From: Sandaracinus amylolyticus
GTDB lineage: Bacteria; Myxococcota_A; Polyangia; Polyangiales; Sandaracinaceae
Length of the DNA stretch: 64,000 nucleotides
NCBI RefSeq assembly: GCF_000737325.1
Contig: NZ_CP011125.1
Span: 4,154,001 to 4,218,000 of the forward strand
Reading direction: 5' to 3'
Positions 56,150 to 64,000 of this stretch are shown in pieces (positions within the stretch are counted from its first letter, which is position 1; each line of letters opens with the position of its first letter). The position numbers and the translations under genes are program-made. Under the pieces are notes generated by a model. That model did not search any database and was not told the DNA's origin. It saw only the letters and a list, made by a program, of their open reading frames with translations.

Positions 56150-57555
56150 TCGAGACGTCGTCGGAAGACGTGCATGCGGTAGACGCGCGCGGGGGTGCGC
56201 GTCTCGACGTGCTCGTAGTGCTCGCGCAGCCACGCGCTCTCTTCGAGGTGCTGCTCGGCGACGAAGCGCGCGCCGACGTGGACGCGTCCTTCGGCATCGC
56301 GCGTCGCGTCTCGTGCGGACGTGAGGATCACGACCTCCGGCGCGAGCGACTCGAGGTAGTCGAGATCGGCGCGTTTCGCGCCGTGCGGGCCCGGTGACGC
56401 GGCGATCGTGCGATCGACGAGCCCTCCGAGATCGACGATGCGCGCGTGCTCGGCGCGCCATCCGACGAGGCCGATGTCGAGCAGCGCGATCGAGCGCACG
56501 TCCTCGTGCGCGAGGCGATCCGCGAGCTCGATGCGCGCGGCGTCGATCGGGACGCGCGCGCGGGTGCCCATGACGAGCTCCGCGCTGCGCGCGATCTGCC
56601 ACGGCACGATCGCGAGCACCGCGACGATGGCGATCACGCGCGCGCGATGCGTGCTCGTGAAGAGCGCGCGGATGGGGCGATCCGCGGCGACGAAGAGCGG
56701 CGCGAGCCAGGGCACGATCATGCGCCCACCGGGCATCCAGTCGCCGCCCTCGAGGAGCACGGCCGCGAGGAACGCGAGCGCGATCACGACGAGCACGCGA
56801 TGGCGCTCGTTCGTCCGCGCGCCCACGATCGCGGCGACGACGAGCGCGATCGCGGGGAGCAGCTCGCGCGCGAGATACCGCGCGCCGCTCACCAGCCCCG
56901 GCGGCTTCGCGTGCAGCGTGTTGGGCAGGAGCGCGCCGAAGTACGCGAGCTTGAAGACGAGGTACGGCGTGACGAGCAGCACGAATGCGCCGAGCGCGAG
57001 CGCGCCGTCGCGCTTCGAGCGATGCGCCAGGAACAGCGTGCCGCCGAGCCCGAGCAGCGCGGCCTCGGGGCGCGTGAGGAACGCGAGCGTGGTCGCGATC
57101 GCGAAGGGCAGGGCGCGCCCGTCCGCGAGCATCAGCGACGCGACGAGCACGAGGAGCGCATAGAGCGGCGTCTCGAGCCCTCCGACGGCGTGGAAAGCGA
57201 GCCCGTGCATGCACGCGAGACCGAGCGCCGTGGGCACGCCCGCGAAGCGCGCGCTCGGATCGTCGCGGCGCGCGCGCAGCACGGCGATGACCAGCGTCGC
57301 GCACGCGCACGCGAGCCCGATGCCCGCCATCACGCGCTCGACGCGCATCGACGTGAACGGCGCCGCGAGCACGACCCAGAGGAAATTCGTGTAGCCCTCG
57401 ACGCGCTCGCCCTCGTTGAACACGAGCCCGAGCCCGTGCGCGAGGTGACGCGCGTAGCGGAACGAGATCCACGCGTCGTCGATCACGTAGCCCGCGTAGA
57501 GCGACGCGTGCAGCGCGATCAGCACGACGCCGGCGAGCGGGACCAGGACGCGCAC
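56146..57555 (-). CDS. Membrane glycosyltransferase of the GT-C/ArnT-AftB kind
   Basis: A 469-residue integral membrane protein with about nine to ten helices, and an early periplasmic loop with DDAWISFRYARHLAHG and EGYTNFLWV. This is the signature of GT-C enzymes using polyprenyl-phosphate sugar donors, closest in look to terminal arabinofuranosyltransferase-like proteins. The catalytic acid would be in the DD pair near residue 26. The soluble tail (about 340-469) faces the periplasm. It likely adds a sugar to envelope glycan or lipid; donor unknown. TAGAGT lies six bases before GTG 57555 and the TonB-like gene ends 15 bp upstream. Confidence 0.82.
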   Translation of the reverse strand: MRVLVPLAGVVLIALHASLYAGYVIDDAWISFRYARHLAHGLGLVFNEGERVEGYTNFLWVVLAAPFTSMRVERVMAGIGLACACATLVIAVLRARRDDPSARFAGVPTALGLACMHGLAFHAVGGLETPLYALLVLVASLMLADGRALPFAIATTLAFLTRPEAALLGLGGTLFLAHRSKRDGALALGAFVLLVTPYLVFKLAYFGALLPNTLHAKPPGLVSGARYLARELLPAIALVVAAIVGARTNERHRVLVVIALAFLAAVLLEGGDWMPGGRMIVPWLAPLFVAADRPIRALFTSTHRARVIAIVAVLAIVPWQIARSAELVMGTRARVPIDAARIELADRLAHEDVRSIALLDIGLVGWRAEHARIVDLGGLVDRTIAASPGPHGAKRADLDYLESLAPEVVILTSARDATRDAEGRVHVGARFVAEQHLEESAWLREHYEHVETRTPARVYRMHVFRRRLD

Positions 57556-57561
57556 CGCGCG

Positions 57562-57567
57562 ACTCTA
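57562..57567 (-). promoter_or_regulatory. Candidate -10 box (TAGAGT) 6 bp before GTG 57555
   Basis: Minus-strand TAGAGT lies six bases before the start, inside the 15-bp gap from the TonB-like gene, so either read-through or a leaderless promoter serves the glycosyltransferase. Confidence 0.3.
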
Positions 57568-57570
57568 CGA

Positions 57571-58866
57571 TCAACGCACCATCGGGTTCGAGAACTCGAG
57601 CGGCATCCGGATGCGCAGGCTCTCGCGCCCGGGCACCAGATCGTCGGGCAGCGGCGAGAAGGGAATCGTGCTCCGGATCGCGGCGATCGCCGCGCCGTCG
57701 AAGTCGTCGAACCCGCTCGAGCGCACGACGCGCGGCGCGCGCGCGAGCGTTCCGTCGCGCCGCACGACGAGCTCGACCACGCTCGTGCCCTGGTCCATCC
57801 GCATCGCGCGCTCGCGCGGGAACACCATCGCGTTCTCGATGCGCCGCCGCGTCTCGACGAACCAGCGTCGATAGCGACCGTCGCTCGTGTCGAGCGCGTC
57901 GTACGCGCCGTCGCCGGGGCCGAGCGCGCGCGCGCGTCCGCCTTCCCGACGTCCTCCGCCCGTGCCCGGCGCGCCGAGGCCGCGCGCGCCACCGCGCCCT
58001 TCGCCGTCTTCTTCGCCGCGTCGCTGCGTCGACTCGACGACCGACTGCATCATCCGCGCGGCGAGGAGCTCGGCGTCGGTGTCGTCGCGCACGCGCGCAT
58101 CGCGCGACTCCGAGGGCGTGGCCGCGGCAGCCTCGTCGACGGTCGGACGCCCGAGCGCGACGCGCGCGCTCTCCGTCGCGCGCGCGCCACGCCCTCGGAC
58201 GATCCCGCGCCCCGGCGAGTCGCTCGCCGCACCGCTCGGCTCGGTCGTGAGCGCGCCCTCGTTCGTGCCGCCGCGCGTCGATCCCGAGTCCGCGGTCACG
58301 ACGCGCTCGCTGCCTGCGATCGGCGCGCCGCGCGTGCCTGCTTCGGGCGCGACACGCGCGCCCGGCGCGGCGTCGACGCGCGCGACGGGCCTGCGCTCCG
58401 GGTGTTCTCCGTCGCCCGACGCGAGGAACGGATCGTCGGCGGGGTGCGGCGTCGCGCGTCGATCCTCGCGCGTCGCGCGATCGCGGGCAGTCTCGATGCG
58501 CTGGGTCTGCCCGACGCCGAGCGCGTTCATCGGCGCGTCGCTCAGCGTCACCTGATCGGCGCGCGGGAGCAGGCGGATCACGCGCTGCGCGCCGGTGCGA
58601 TCGCCGCCCTGACCGCGATCGCGCGCGTCGACGTTGTGCTCGGGATCGGCGCCGCCCGGCTCGAGCGGCGTCGCCGCGCCCGGCACGCGCACGGCGGTGC
58701 CGTCGCCCGCCTCGTCCGAGAAGCGCACGTCGATCGCGAGCTCTGCCGGCGCGTCCGCCGCGTCGGTGCGGGTCGCCGAGAGCGTCGGGAGCAGCCACGC
58801 GATCGCCAGGTGCGCGAGCAGCGACACCGCCGCCCCGTACGACATCGCGCGCGCGGAACGCGTCAT
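57571..58866 (-). CDS. TonB-like energy-transducing protein with long disordered middle
   Basis: A 431-residue protein. A single N-terminal membrane helix (about 10-28, GAAVSLLAHLAIAWLLP) is followed by about 280 residues rich in Ala, Arg, Gly and Asp that would span the periplasm. The C-terminal 100 residues form a TonB/TolA-like domain: VETRRRIENAMVFPRERAMRM, TSVVELVVRRDGTL, then GFDDFDGAAIAAIRSTIPFSPLP. It would carry proton-motive energy to outer-membrane receptors. No ExbB/ExbD or receptor gene is adjacent. The length of the spacer is unusual. The ATG chosen is 58866 with GCTAGGCT ahead of it. Confidence 0.85.
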   Translation of the reverse strand: MTRSARAMSYGAAVSLLAHLAIAWLLPTLSATRTDAADAPAELAIDVRFSDEAGDGTAVRVPGAATPLEPGGADPEHNVDARDRGQGGDRTGAQRVIRLLPRADQVTLSDAPMNALGVGQTQRIETARDRATREDRRATPHPADDPFLASGDGEHPERRPVARVDAAPGARVAPEAGTRGAPIAGSERVVTADSGSTRGGTNEGALTTEPSGAASDSPGRGIVRGRGARATESARVALGRPTVDEAAAATPSESRDARVRDDTDAELLAARMMQSVVESTQRRGEEDGEGRGGARGLGAPGTGGGRREGGRARALGPGDGAYDALDTSDGRYRRWFVETRRRIENAMVFPRERAMRMDQGTSVVELVVRRDGTLARAPRVVRSSGFDDFDGAAIAAIRSTIPFSPLPDDLVPGRESLRIRMPLEFSNPMVR

Positions 58867-58935
58867 CACCACGGAGCCTAGCGGTGTTTGACAGCGCGCG
58901 CCTCCTGGTGCTCCGCTGCGCGCGGAGGTGATTCC

Positions 58936-59739
58936 ATGCCCACAGACATCCTCGATCGCCCCGAGCTCGATGGCGCTGTTTTGCGTGCGCCGATCCTCGA
59001 TGCCCCAAGCACCGTCGCGCTGGCCGTCAAGCTCCTCGCGCGGGTCCCCGCGCCGCGTGATGCGCGCGACCGCGACGCGCTCGCGCGCGTCCGATCGAAG
59101 GCGCGCACGCTGCGCGCCGCGGTGCTCGAGCTCCAGCGCGCGTGGGCCGCGCGCGACGATGCCGAACGTCGCGAGAAGGGCCGCACGAAGGTGCGCCCGC
59201 TCGATCTCGCGAGCGACGCGGCGTGGGCCTCGCTGCTCGCGCGGCTCGAGGCGTGGAGCGGCATCGGCGCGGAGGCGCGCGCGGCGGAGCTGATGGCGCT
59301 GCTCTTGCCGACGCGCCTGGACTTCACGCGTCTGGCGCTCCCCGCGCAGTGGGCCGTGCAGCAGCAGAAGCTCGATCTCGTCGAAGCCGAGGGGCTCGCG
59401 CGCGATCTCGAACGGCTCGCGGGCGCGGCGTTCCTCCGCGCGGTGCGGGACACTCACGAGGCGCTCGGCGTCGCGCTCGGCATGCGCGGCGACGCGCCTC
59501 CCGAGCCGCCGATCGCCGACGTGCTCCAGGCGATGCGCGCCGTGCATCGAGCGATCGGCGCGTACGCGCTCCGGCTCGCGGATGTCTACGACGACGTGAG
59601 CGACGAGGCGGCGGCGGCGATCCGCATGGCGCTCGCTCCGATCGCCGAAGCACGCGCGGCTGCCGCGACGCGGCCGCCCAGCGAGGCCGGCGAAGCGGGC
59701 GGTCCCGACACGCCGGTCCCCGACGTCGACGACGCCTGA
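58936..59739 (+). CDS. Hypothetical cytosolic protein
   Basis: A 267-residue soluble protein from ATG 58936, chosen because GGAGGTGATTCC, nearly the full complement of the 16S 3' end, lies directly upstream. It is Ala/Leu/Arg-rich and helical (STVALAVKLLARVPAPRDARD, LPAQWAVQQQKLDLVEAEGLA), with a disordered Pro/Gly C-terminus. No family recognised. It is followed by a tandem repeat array and then a lipoprotein gene in the same direction. Confidence 0.75.
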   Translation: MPTDILDRPELDGAVLRAPILDAPSTVALAVKLLARVPAPRDARDRDALARVRSKARTLRAAVLELQRAWAARDDAERREKGRTKVRPLDLASDAAWASLLARLEAWSGIGAEARAAELMALLLPTRLDFTRLALPAQWAVQQQKLDLVEAEGLARDLERLAGAAFLRAVRDTHEALGVALGMRGDAPPEPPIADVLQAMRAVHRAIGAYALRLADVYDDVSDEAAAAIRMALAPIAEARAAAATRPPSEAGEAGGPDTPVPDVDDA

Positions 59740-59769
59740 GGAGGCCGTCGAGCGAAATCAGAACAATCG

Positions 59770-59950
59770 GTCGAGCGCGCACGACCGAATTCGACTCGCG
59801 AGCTGGATGGGTCGAGCGCGCACGACCGAATTCGACTCGCGAGCTGGATGGGGTCGAGCGCGCACGACCGGATTCGACTCGCGAGCTGGTTCGGGTCGAG
59901 CGCCCGCGCTCCAGCTCGAGTCGGGAGTTGGATCCGGTGGAGCGCGCACT
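59770..59950. repeat. 41-42-bp tandem array before the lipoprotein gene at 60000
   Basis: Units start at 59770, 59811, 59853 and 59895 (period 41, 42, 42), with a degenerate fifth near 59937. The first three are nearly identical: GTCGAGCGCGCACGACCG, then AATTCGACTCGCGAGCTGG. Each contains the palindromes GAATTC and CTCGCGAG and the stem GGTCG-AGCGCGCA-CGACC. Unit four is diverged. Its place 50 bp before a gene start suggests a regulatory or leader role, unlike the convergent-gap arrays. Confidence 0.88.
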
Positions 59951-59999
59951 GCGGCAACCGGGGTGCGGGTCGGGTCGAGAAGCGGCGCGGGAGGTTCAC

Positions 60000-61475
60000 A
60001 TGAGGGGAACGAAGGGGCTCTCGGTCGCGCTCACGGCGCTGCTCTCCATCGGGTGCGGTGGCTACGCGTGCGGGGAGCTCCGGTGGTCGGCGGACGAAGG
60101 GCGATGCGTCTGTCCCGCCGGGACGACGCCGACGGACACCGGCACCTGCGTCAGCGCGGATGGCGGGCCGACGACGGGCGATGCGGGGGCGGACGCCGCG
60201 GCGAACGACGCCGCGGTGGGCGACGCAGGGCCGCCGAGCGCGCCCGAGTGCGAGACCGCGCTCGACTGCGATGCCCCCGGGCTCGTGGAGTGCGTCGCCC
60301 GGCGGTGCGTGTTCTGTGCCCGCTCGAGCGGCAGTGAGACGATTCGCGAGGGAGTCGTGCTCCGTCCCGCGCTGGCCGTCGACGTACGCCGCGCGGCCGG
60401 TAGCCCGCCGGTCGCGCTCGTCGCGACGATGGGGGAGGGCTCCGCGCCCGCGCTGCTCCACCGCTTCGAGGTCGAGCGGCTGGACGCGCGCACCGACGTC
60501 TCGCTCACCGACGCTGCGCGCCAGGCTTGTCCCGAATCCGGCGCGGTCGAGAGCGTCGCGTTCGACACACGCGGAGAGATGTCCGGCGTGGTGCCGATCA
60601 TCGGCGTCGTGCTGGCGGAGGCGGGTGGGCTCGCACGGGCCATCACGATGCTCGAAGGCGACGGCGATCGTGCCGCCGCGCTGACCGGTGTGAGCTCGGG
60701 CTGCCGGCGGCGCACCGCGCCGGCCGCGTACCTGCCGTCGAGCGTCATGACCGACGTGGTGCACGTCGTGCGCGAGCAGCGCGCGGATGCATCGACGGGG
60801 CTCGTCGCCCTCGAACAGGACCTCTACGTCAACGTCTACCAAGACGTCGACGCCGAGGTCGGCGACGCGGACGAGGGCACGCGCCTCGCTCGGATCGGTG
60901 AGCACGTGCTCGTCGCGGGCTCGAGCTTCGGCGAGATCGTCTGGTGGCACGCTTCGGCGAGTGGCGCGTCGGCGGGGACGATGCGGACGCCCGGTCGCAC
61001 CGGCGACATCGATGCGGCGTTCGTCGCACCGGGCAGCGACGCGATGCCGGCGCGTGGCTGGCTGACCTATCCCGTCGACGATCGAGTGCGCTTCGTGGAG
61101 GTCGACTGCGATCGCTGGGCCTGCCGTGCCGTCGGCGAGAGCGCCGAGCTCGTCACTGGTGCCGCGCGGGTGCTCGATGCGGACGTCGACGTCCTCGGGG
61201 GCCGCGCGGTGGTGCTCAGCGCCGAGCGTGGCGCTGACGGACGCGAGCGCGTGATGCTCCGCGTGCTCCGGGGCAATCGTGCGCCCTTCGACGCGCCCTC
61301 CGGCGGGCGCGAGATCGCGCTCGGTACGGCGCCCGACGGCGCGCGGATCGCGTCGCTGGCGCTCGACGCGAGCCCGGGGTCCACGCCATGGCTGGCGGTC
61401 GCGTGGATCGTCGAGGACGCCGGCGCACGATCGTCGGCGCACGCACAGACGTTCGCTGCGACGTGTGCACGCTGA
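60000..61475 (+). CDS. Lipoprotein with Cys-rich N-terminal module
   Basis: A 491-residue exported protein, signal and lipobox SIGC (C19). A Cys-rich stretch (CGGYACGELRWSADEGRC, then VCPAGTTPTDTGTC) is followed by an Asp/Ala/Gly linker and a second Cys cluster (CETALDC.. CVARRCVFC). The remaining 380 residues are beta-rich with propeller-like repeats (VVALVATMGEG-type strands, GEHVLVAGSSFGEIVWWHAS). It could be a surface binding protein. SD GGGAGG precedes ATG 60000 by five bases. Function unknown. Confidence 0.8.
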   Translation: MRGTKGLSVALTALLSIGCGGYACGELRWSADEGRCVCPAGTTPTDTGTCVSADGGPTTGDAGADAAANDAAVGDAGPPSAPECETALDCDAPGLVECVARRCVFCARSSGSETIREGVVLRPALAVDVRRAAGSPPVALVATMGEGSAPALLHRFEVERLDARTDVSLTDAARQACPESGAVESVAFDTRGEMSGVVPIIGVVLAEAGGLARAITMLEGDGDRAAALTGVSSGCRRRTAPAAYLPSSVMTDVVHVVREQRADASTGLVALEQDLYVNVYQDVDAEVGDADEGTRLARIGEHVLVAGSSFGEIVWWHASASGASAGTMRTPGRTGDIDAAFVAPGSDAMPARGWLTYPVDDRVRFVEVDCDRWACRAVGESAELVTGAARVLDADVDVLGGRAVVLSAERGADGRERVMLRVLRGNRAPFDAPSGGREIALGTAPDGARIASLALDASPGSTPWLAVAWIVEDAGARSSAHAQTFAATCAR

Positions 61476-61532
61476 GCGCTCCCCGTGGCTCGAGGCGCGT
61501 CCGGCCGGGTCCTCGCCTGAAGGGACGTCGAG

Positions 61533-61538
61533 TAGGAT
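61533..61538 (+). promoter_or_regulatory. Candidate -10 box (TAGGAT) 6 bp before ATG 61545
   Basis: TAGGAT ends six bases before ATG, a close consensus match and the shortest gap among the cases listed. Confidence 0.4.
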
Positions 61539-61544
61539 GCGCAG

Positions 61545-62858
61545 ATGATCACTCGCAAACTGTGGGCGGTGCTCGCGCATGCCGCACTCGTCGTCGCGTG
61601 CGGCGACGGCGGCGGAGACGACGATCCTTCGGACGCCGGGCCGGTGTCGCAGCAGGACGCCGCGACACCCGGGACCGATGGCGGCCGCACCGATGCCGGC
61701 GCGGACGGGGGCGCTCCGGACTCCGGCGCGCCCGCGGTCGACTGCGACGCGCCGATCCCCGCGCTGACGATGGTCCCGGTGACGAGCGAGACGTTCTCGT
61801 CGCCGCTGTACGTCACGCAGCCGCCCGGCTCGACCGACCTCTACGTGGTGGAGCGCGGCGGCCGGATCCGGATCGTTCGCGACGGCGCGGTGCTGGATGC
61901 GGACTTCCTCGACGTCGCGAGTCGTCTCGGCGCGAGGGCACCCGTAGGCGGCGACGAGTGGGGGCTGCTCGGCCTCGCGTTCCACCCGCAGTACCAGACC
62001 AACGGTCGGTTCTTCATCGCGTACACGCCGAACGGTGCGCCGTGGCGGAACGTCATCGCCGAGGGATCGCGCAGCAGCGTTCCCGACGTGGCGGAGGACG
62101 AGGTCACCGAGATCGTGTCGATCCCGGACGACGCGGGGAACCACAACGGCGGCATGCTCGCGTTCGGTCCGGATGGCTACCTCTACGCCGGCATCGGCGA
62201 CGGCGGGCTCCAGCGCGACCCCAACAACCGCGCGCAGGACCTCTCGAGCCTGCTCGGCAAGATCCTCCGTCTCGACGTGAGCGCCCCGGGTGAGGCGCGG
62301 GTGCCCGCCGACAACCCGTTCGCCGACAGCGAGATCTGGGCGCTCGGCCTGAGGAACCCGTGGCGCTTCTCGTTCGACCGCGAGAACGGCGACTTCTGGG
62401 TCGGCGACGTGGGCAACCAGACCTGGGAGGAGATCAGCGTGGTCACTTCGGAGACGGCACCCGGTGTGAACTTCGGCTGGCCGATCTACGAAGGCTCGCG
62501 CGAGTCGCCGAACCGCAACGGGCGTAACCTGGTGGCCGGCACGACGCACCATCCGCCGGTCGCGGAGTACACGCACGAAGACGGCATCTCGATCGTCGGC
62601 GGCTACGTCTACCGAGGCTCGGCGATCCCCGGACTGCGGGGCGTCTACTTCTACGGTGACTCGAGCGCCGACGAGTACGTGCGTGGGCTTCGCTACTGCG
62701 ACGGAGAGATCACGCGCGGGCCCGAAGCCGTGCCGGGCCTCGAGCGCACGGCGCTGCCGAGCTATGGCCTCGTCTCGTTCGGCGAGGACGAGGACGGCGA
62801 GCTCTACACCGTGTACCTCGTGACGGGCGAGGTGATGCGCATCGTCGCCGCCGAGTGA
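61545..62858 (+). CDS. PQQ-type soluble sugar dehydrogenase-like lipoprotein
   Basis: A 437-residue exported protein: lipobox VVAC (C19), an Asp/Gly linker to residue 65, then a six-bladed propeller of the glucose/sorbosone dehydrogenase family (PF07995): GDEWGLLGLAFHPQYQTNGR, NHNGGMLAFGPDGYLYAGIGDGG, WALGLRNPWRFSFDRENGDFW, GDVGNQTWEEI and YGLVSFGEDEDGELY. It probably oxidises a sugar with pyrroloquinoline quinone and passes electrons to the periplasm; the exact substrate is unknown. Its stop TGA abuts the convergent gene's stop. Confidence 0.9.
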   Translation: MITRKLWAVLAHAALVVACGDGGGDDDPSDAGPVSQQDAATPGTDGGRTDAGADGGAPDSGAPAVDCDAPIPALTMVPVTSETFSSPLYVTQPPGSTDLYVVERGGRIRIVRDGAVLDADFLDVASRLGARAPVGGDEWGLLGLAFHPQYQTNGRFFIAYTPNGAPWRNVIAEGSRSSVPDVAEDEVTEIVSIPDDAGNHNGGMLAFGPDGYLYAGIGDGGLQRDPNNRAQDLSSLLGKILRLDVSAPGEARVPADNPFADSEIWALGLRNPWRFSFDRENGDFWVGDVGNQTWEEISVVTSETAPGVNFGWPIYEGSRESPNRNGRNLVAGTTHHPPVAEYTHEDGISIVGGYVYRGSAIPGLRGVYFYGDSSADEYVRGLRYCDGEITRGPEAVPGLERTALPSYGLVSFGEDEDGELYTVYLVTGEVMRIVAAE

Positions 62859-64000
62859 TCATGGGGCCTGCGCGTCGGGCAGCGGGACGCGCAGGCGCAG
62901 CGGGGCGTCGTTCACGTCGCGGCGATCGCCGACGTCGACGACGCCTCGCTCCGCGCTCGGGACGATCACGAGCTCGAGCGAGCGCACTCCGTCGATCGCG
63001 CTCACGCCGAGCAGCACGAGCTCCGGCGTCGCATCGCCGTCGACGTCGGCGAGCACGTGGCGGCGCGGGCCGAGCTCACCGGGGCCGAGCTCGAGGCGCG
63101 TGAGGGCTTCGAACGCGCCGTCCGCGTTGGTGTCGATCACGACGAGGCGCGGGTGGTCCCAGGCGACGATCTCGGCGGCGGCATCGTCGTCGAGCTGCGC
63201 GGTCGTGATCTCGCGCGCGGTCGGCGGCGCGGCGTCGATGCGCGTGACCTCGAGCTCGCCCTCGCTCGCGCGTCGCGCGCGCACCACGACGACGCCGCTC
63301 GCCTCGATCAGCGCGTCGTTCGCGCCGTCACCGTCGACGTCGCCGATCGCGACGCCCGACGCGCCGGGGATCGTGAGCGTGTGGTGGCGCGGGAAGGGGC
63401 CGGTGCCGCTCCCGAAGAAGACGTCGGCGCGGCCCTCGTCGGGCGAGGTCACGATCACGTCGAGCTTGCCGTCGCGATCGAGATCGACGAGGCCCGCGCT
63501 CTGCGCGCCGACCGCGGTGCGCAGCACCGCACGTCGTGCCGGAGACGCGCCGCCCGCGAACACCCAGACCTCGCTCGGCAGGCGCGCGAACGGGTTCGCG
63601 CGGTGCACCACCGCGAGATCGATCGCGTCGCCCTCGTCGACGAGGCCCGCGACCACGCCGACCGCCGCGATCGGCGCGAGCACGCGCGGGTTGTCGAACC
63701 CGCCGAAGCGATCGCGCGGCACGACGTAGAGCCCGCCGCCGCGCGTCGCGCTGCCAGCGCCGTAGAACGCGAGCGGGAGGATCAGATCACGCGCGCCGTC
63801 CGCGTCGAAGTCCGCGGCGAGCGCAGCGCCGGCCATCGGCGCCGACTCGGCGTCGCTCGTGGGCGCGTCGACGCGCGCGACGCGCAGCGGCACGTCGTTC
63901 GTGATCGCGATGATCTCCCAGCGATCGCCGCACCCGACCGCGAGCTCCGCGTGCGCGTCGCCGATCAGATCGATCGCGGCGAGCGAGGGCGCAATCGCCG
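62859..64000 (-). CDS. FG-GAP repeat protein, 5' end outside window
   Basis: A partial protein of at least 380 residues, open past the right edge (the frame continues above the GTG at 63893 with SLAAIDLIGDAHAELAVGCG, itself a repeat motif). It contains several FG-GAP/VCBS loops: DFDADGARDLILPL, DLDRDGKLDVIVTSPD, DVDGDGANDALIE and DVDGDATPELVLLG, arranged as a beta-propeller. It is likely a surface-exposed binding protein like the one at 24598-26727. Its stop is directly next to the stop of the sugar dehydrogenase gene. Confidence 0.85.
   Translation of the reverse strand, partial: AIAPSLAAIDLIGDAHAELAVGCGDRWEIIAITNDVPLRVARVDAPTSDAESAPMAGAALAADFDADGARDLILPLAFYGAGSATRGGGLYVVPRDRFGGFDNPRVLAPIAAVGVVAGLVDEGDAIDLAVVHRANPFARLPSEVWVFAGGASPARRAVLRTAVGAQSAGLVDLDRDGKLDVIVTSPDEGRADVFFGSGTGPFPRHHTLTIPGASGVAIGDVDGDGANDALIEASGVVVVRARRASEGELEVTRIDAAPPTAREITTAQLDDDAAAEIVAWDHPRLVVIDTNADGAFEALTRLELGPGELGPRRHVLADVDGDATPELVLLGVSAIDGVRSLELVIVPSAERGVVDVGDRRDVNDAPLRLRVPLPDAQAP

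Overview
The window looks like chromosomal DNA of a predatory or saprophytic myxobacterium-like bacterium. A member of Polyangiales, perhaps near Sandaracinus, is my best inference. The support is very high G+C, start codons mixed between ATG and GTG, many lipoproteins whose exported part opens with Asp-Ala-Gly-rich linkers, FG-GAP and Cys-repeat surface proteins, several sigma-54 enhancer-binding proteins, and a caa3 oxidase operon headed by a SCO gene. No species assignment can be proven from the sequence alone. I saw no tRNA, rRNA operon, insertion sequence, prophage or CRISPR array; the only RNA gene recognised is RNase P RNA (28943-29377).

Layout. 1-6314: the end of a gene upstream, then sco1, coxB with a fused cytochrome c, coxA, coxC and subunit IV of an A2-type caa3 oxidase, plus a lipoprotein. 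6337-15173: envelope and housekeeping genes (secreted esterase, flippase-like protein, TPR-AIM24 protein, pgsA, flavoprotein, Mpo1-like protein, asnS, PPC-domain protein). 15255-21952: a 14-repeat Cys-rich lipoprotein, a repeat-filled convergent gap, then an oligopeptide-type ABC importer without its ATPases. 22309-23488: a MerR-like regulator with a region-4-only sigma-like protein. 23564-28848: assorted enzymes and surface lipoproteins. 28943-29689: rnpB followed by a palindromic 40-bp repeat array.

30439-37384: an operon for a YbjN-like protein, a beta-barrel and a 13-heme cytochrome, then a glycosyltransferase on the other strand, a monoheme lipoprotein and another barrel. These may form an electron conduit across the outer membrane. 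37542-45484: alanine dehydrogenase, a sensor kinase, and a FadR-type regulator with a membrane protein and a GMC oxidoreductase under candidate operators; one such palindrome also lies in front of the Mpo1-like gene. 45491-53303: a signalling block with a 1351-residue double-ATPase sigma-54 activator, an FHA sigma-54 activator and a hybrid kinase. 53395-64000: a zincin-like membrane protein, a glycosyltransferase, a TonB-like protein, lipoproteins and a PQQ-type sugar dehydrogenase.

The least explained material is between genes. There are two copies of a roughly 75-80-bp structured element whose stem carries a compensatory base change (11230-11303, 20693-20771). An 81-bp hairpin repeat occurs three times, with scattered relatives. 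Three unrelated arrays share a 40-42-bp period with internal palindromes. Most sit where convergent genes end, which suggests termination, insulation or protein binding. Many genes also have a plausible -10 box only 6-11 bases before the start codon, suggesting leaderless or nearly leaderless mRNAs.
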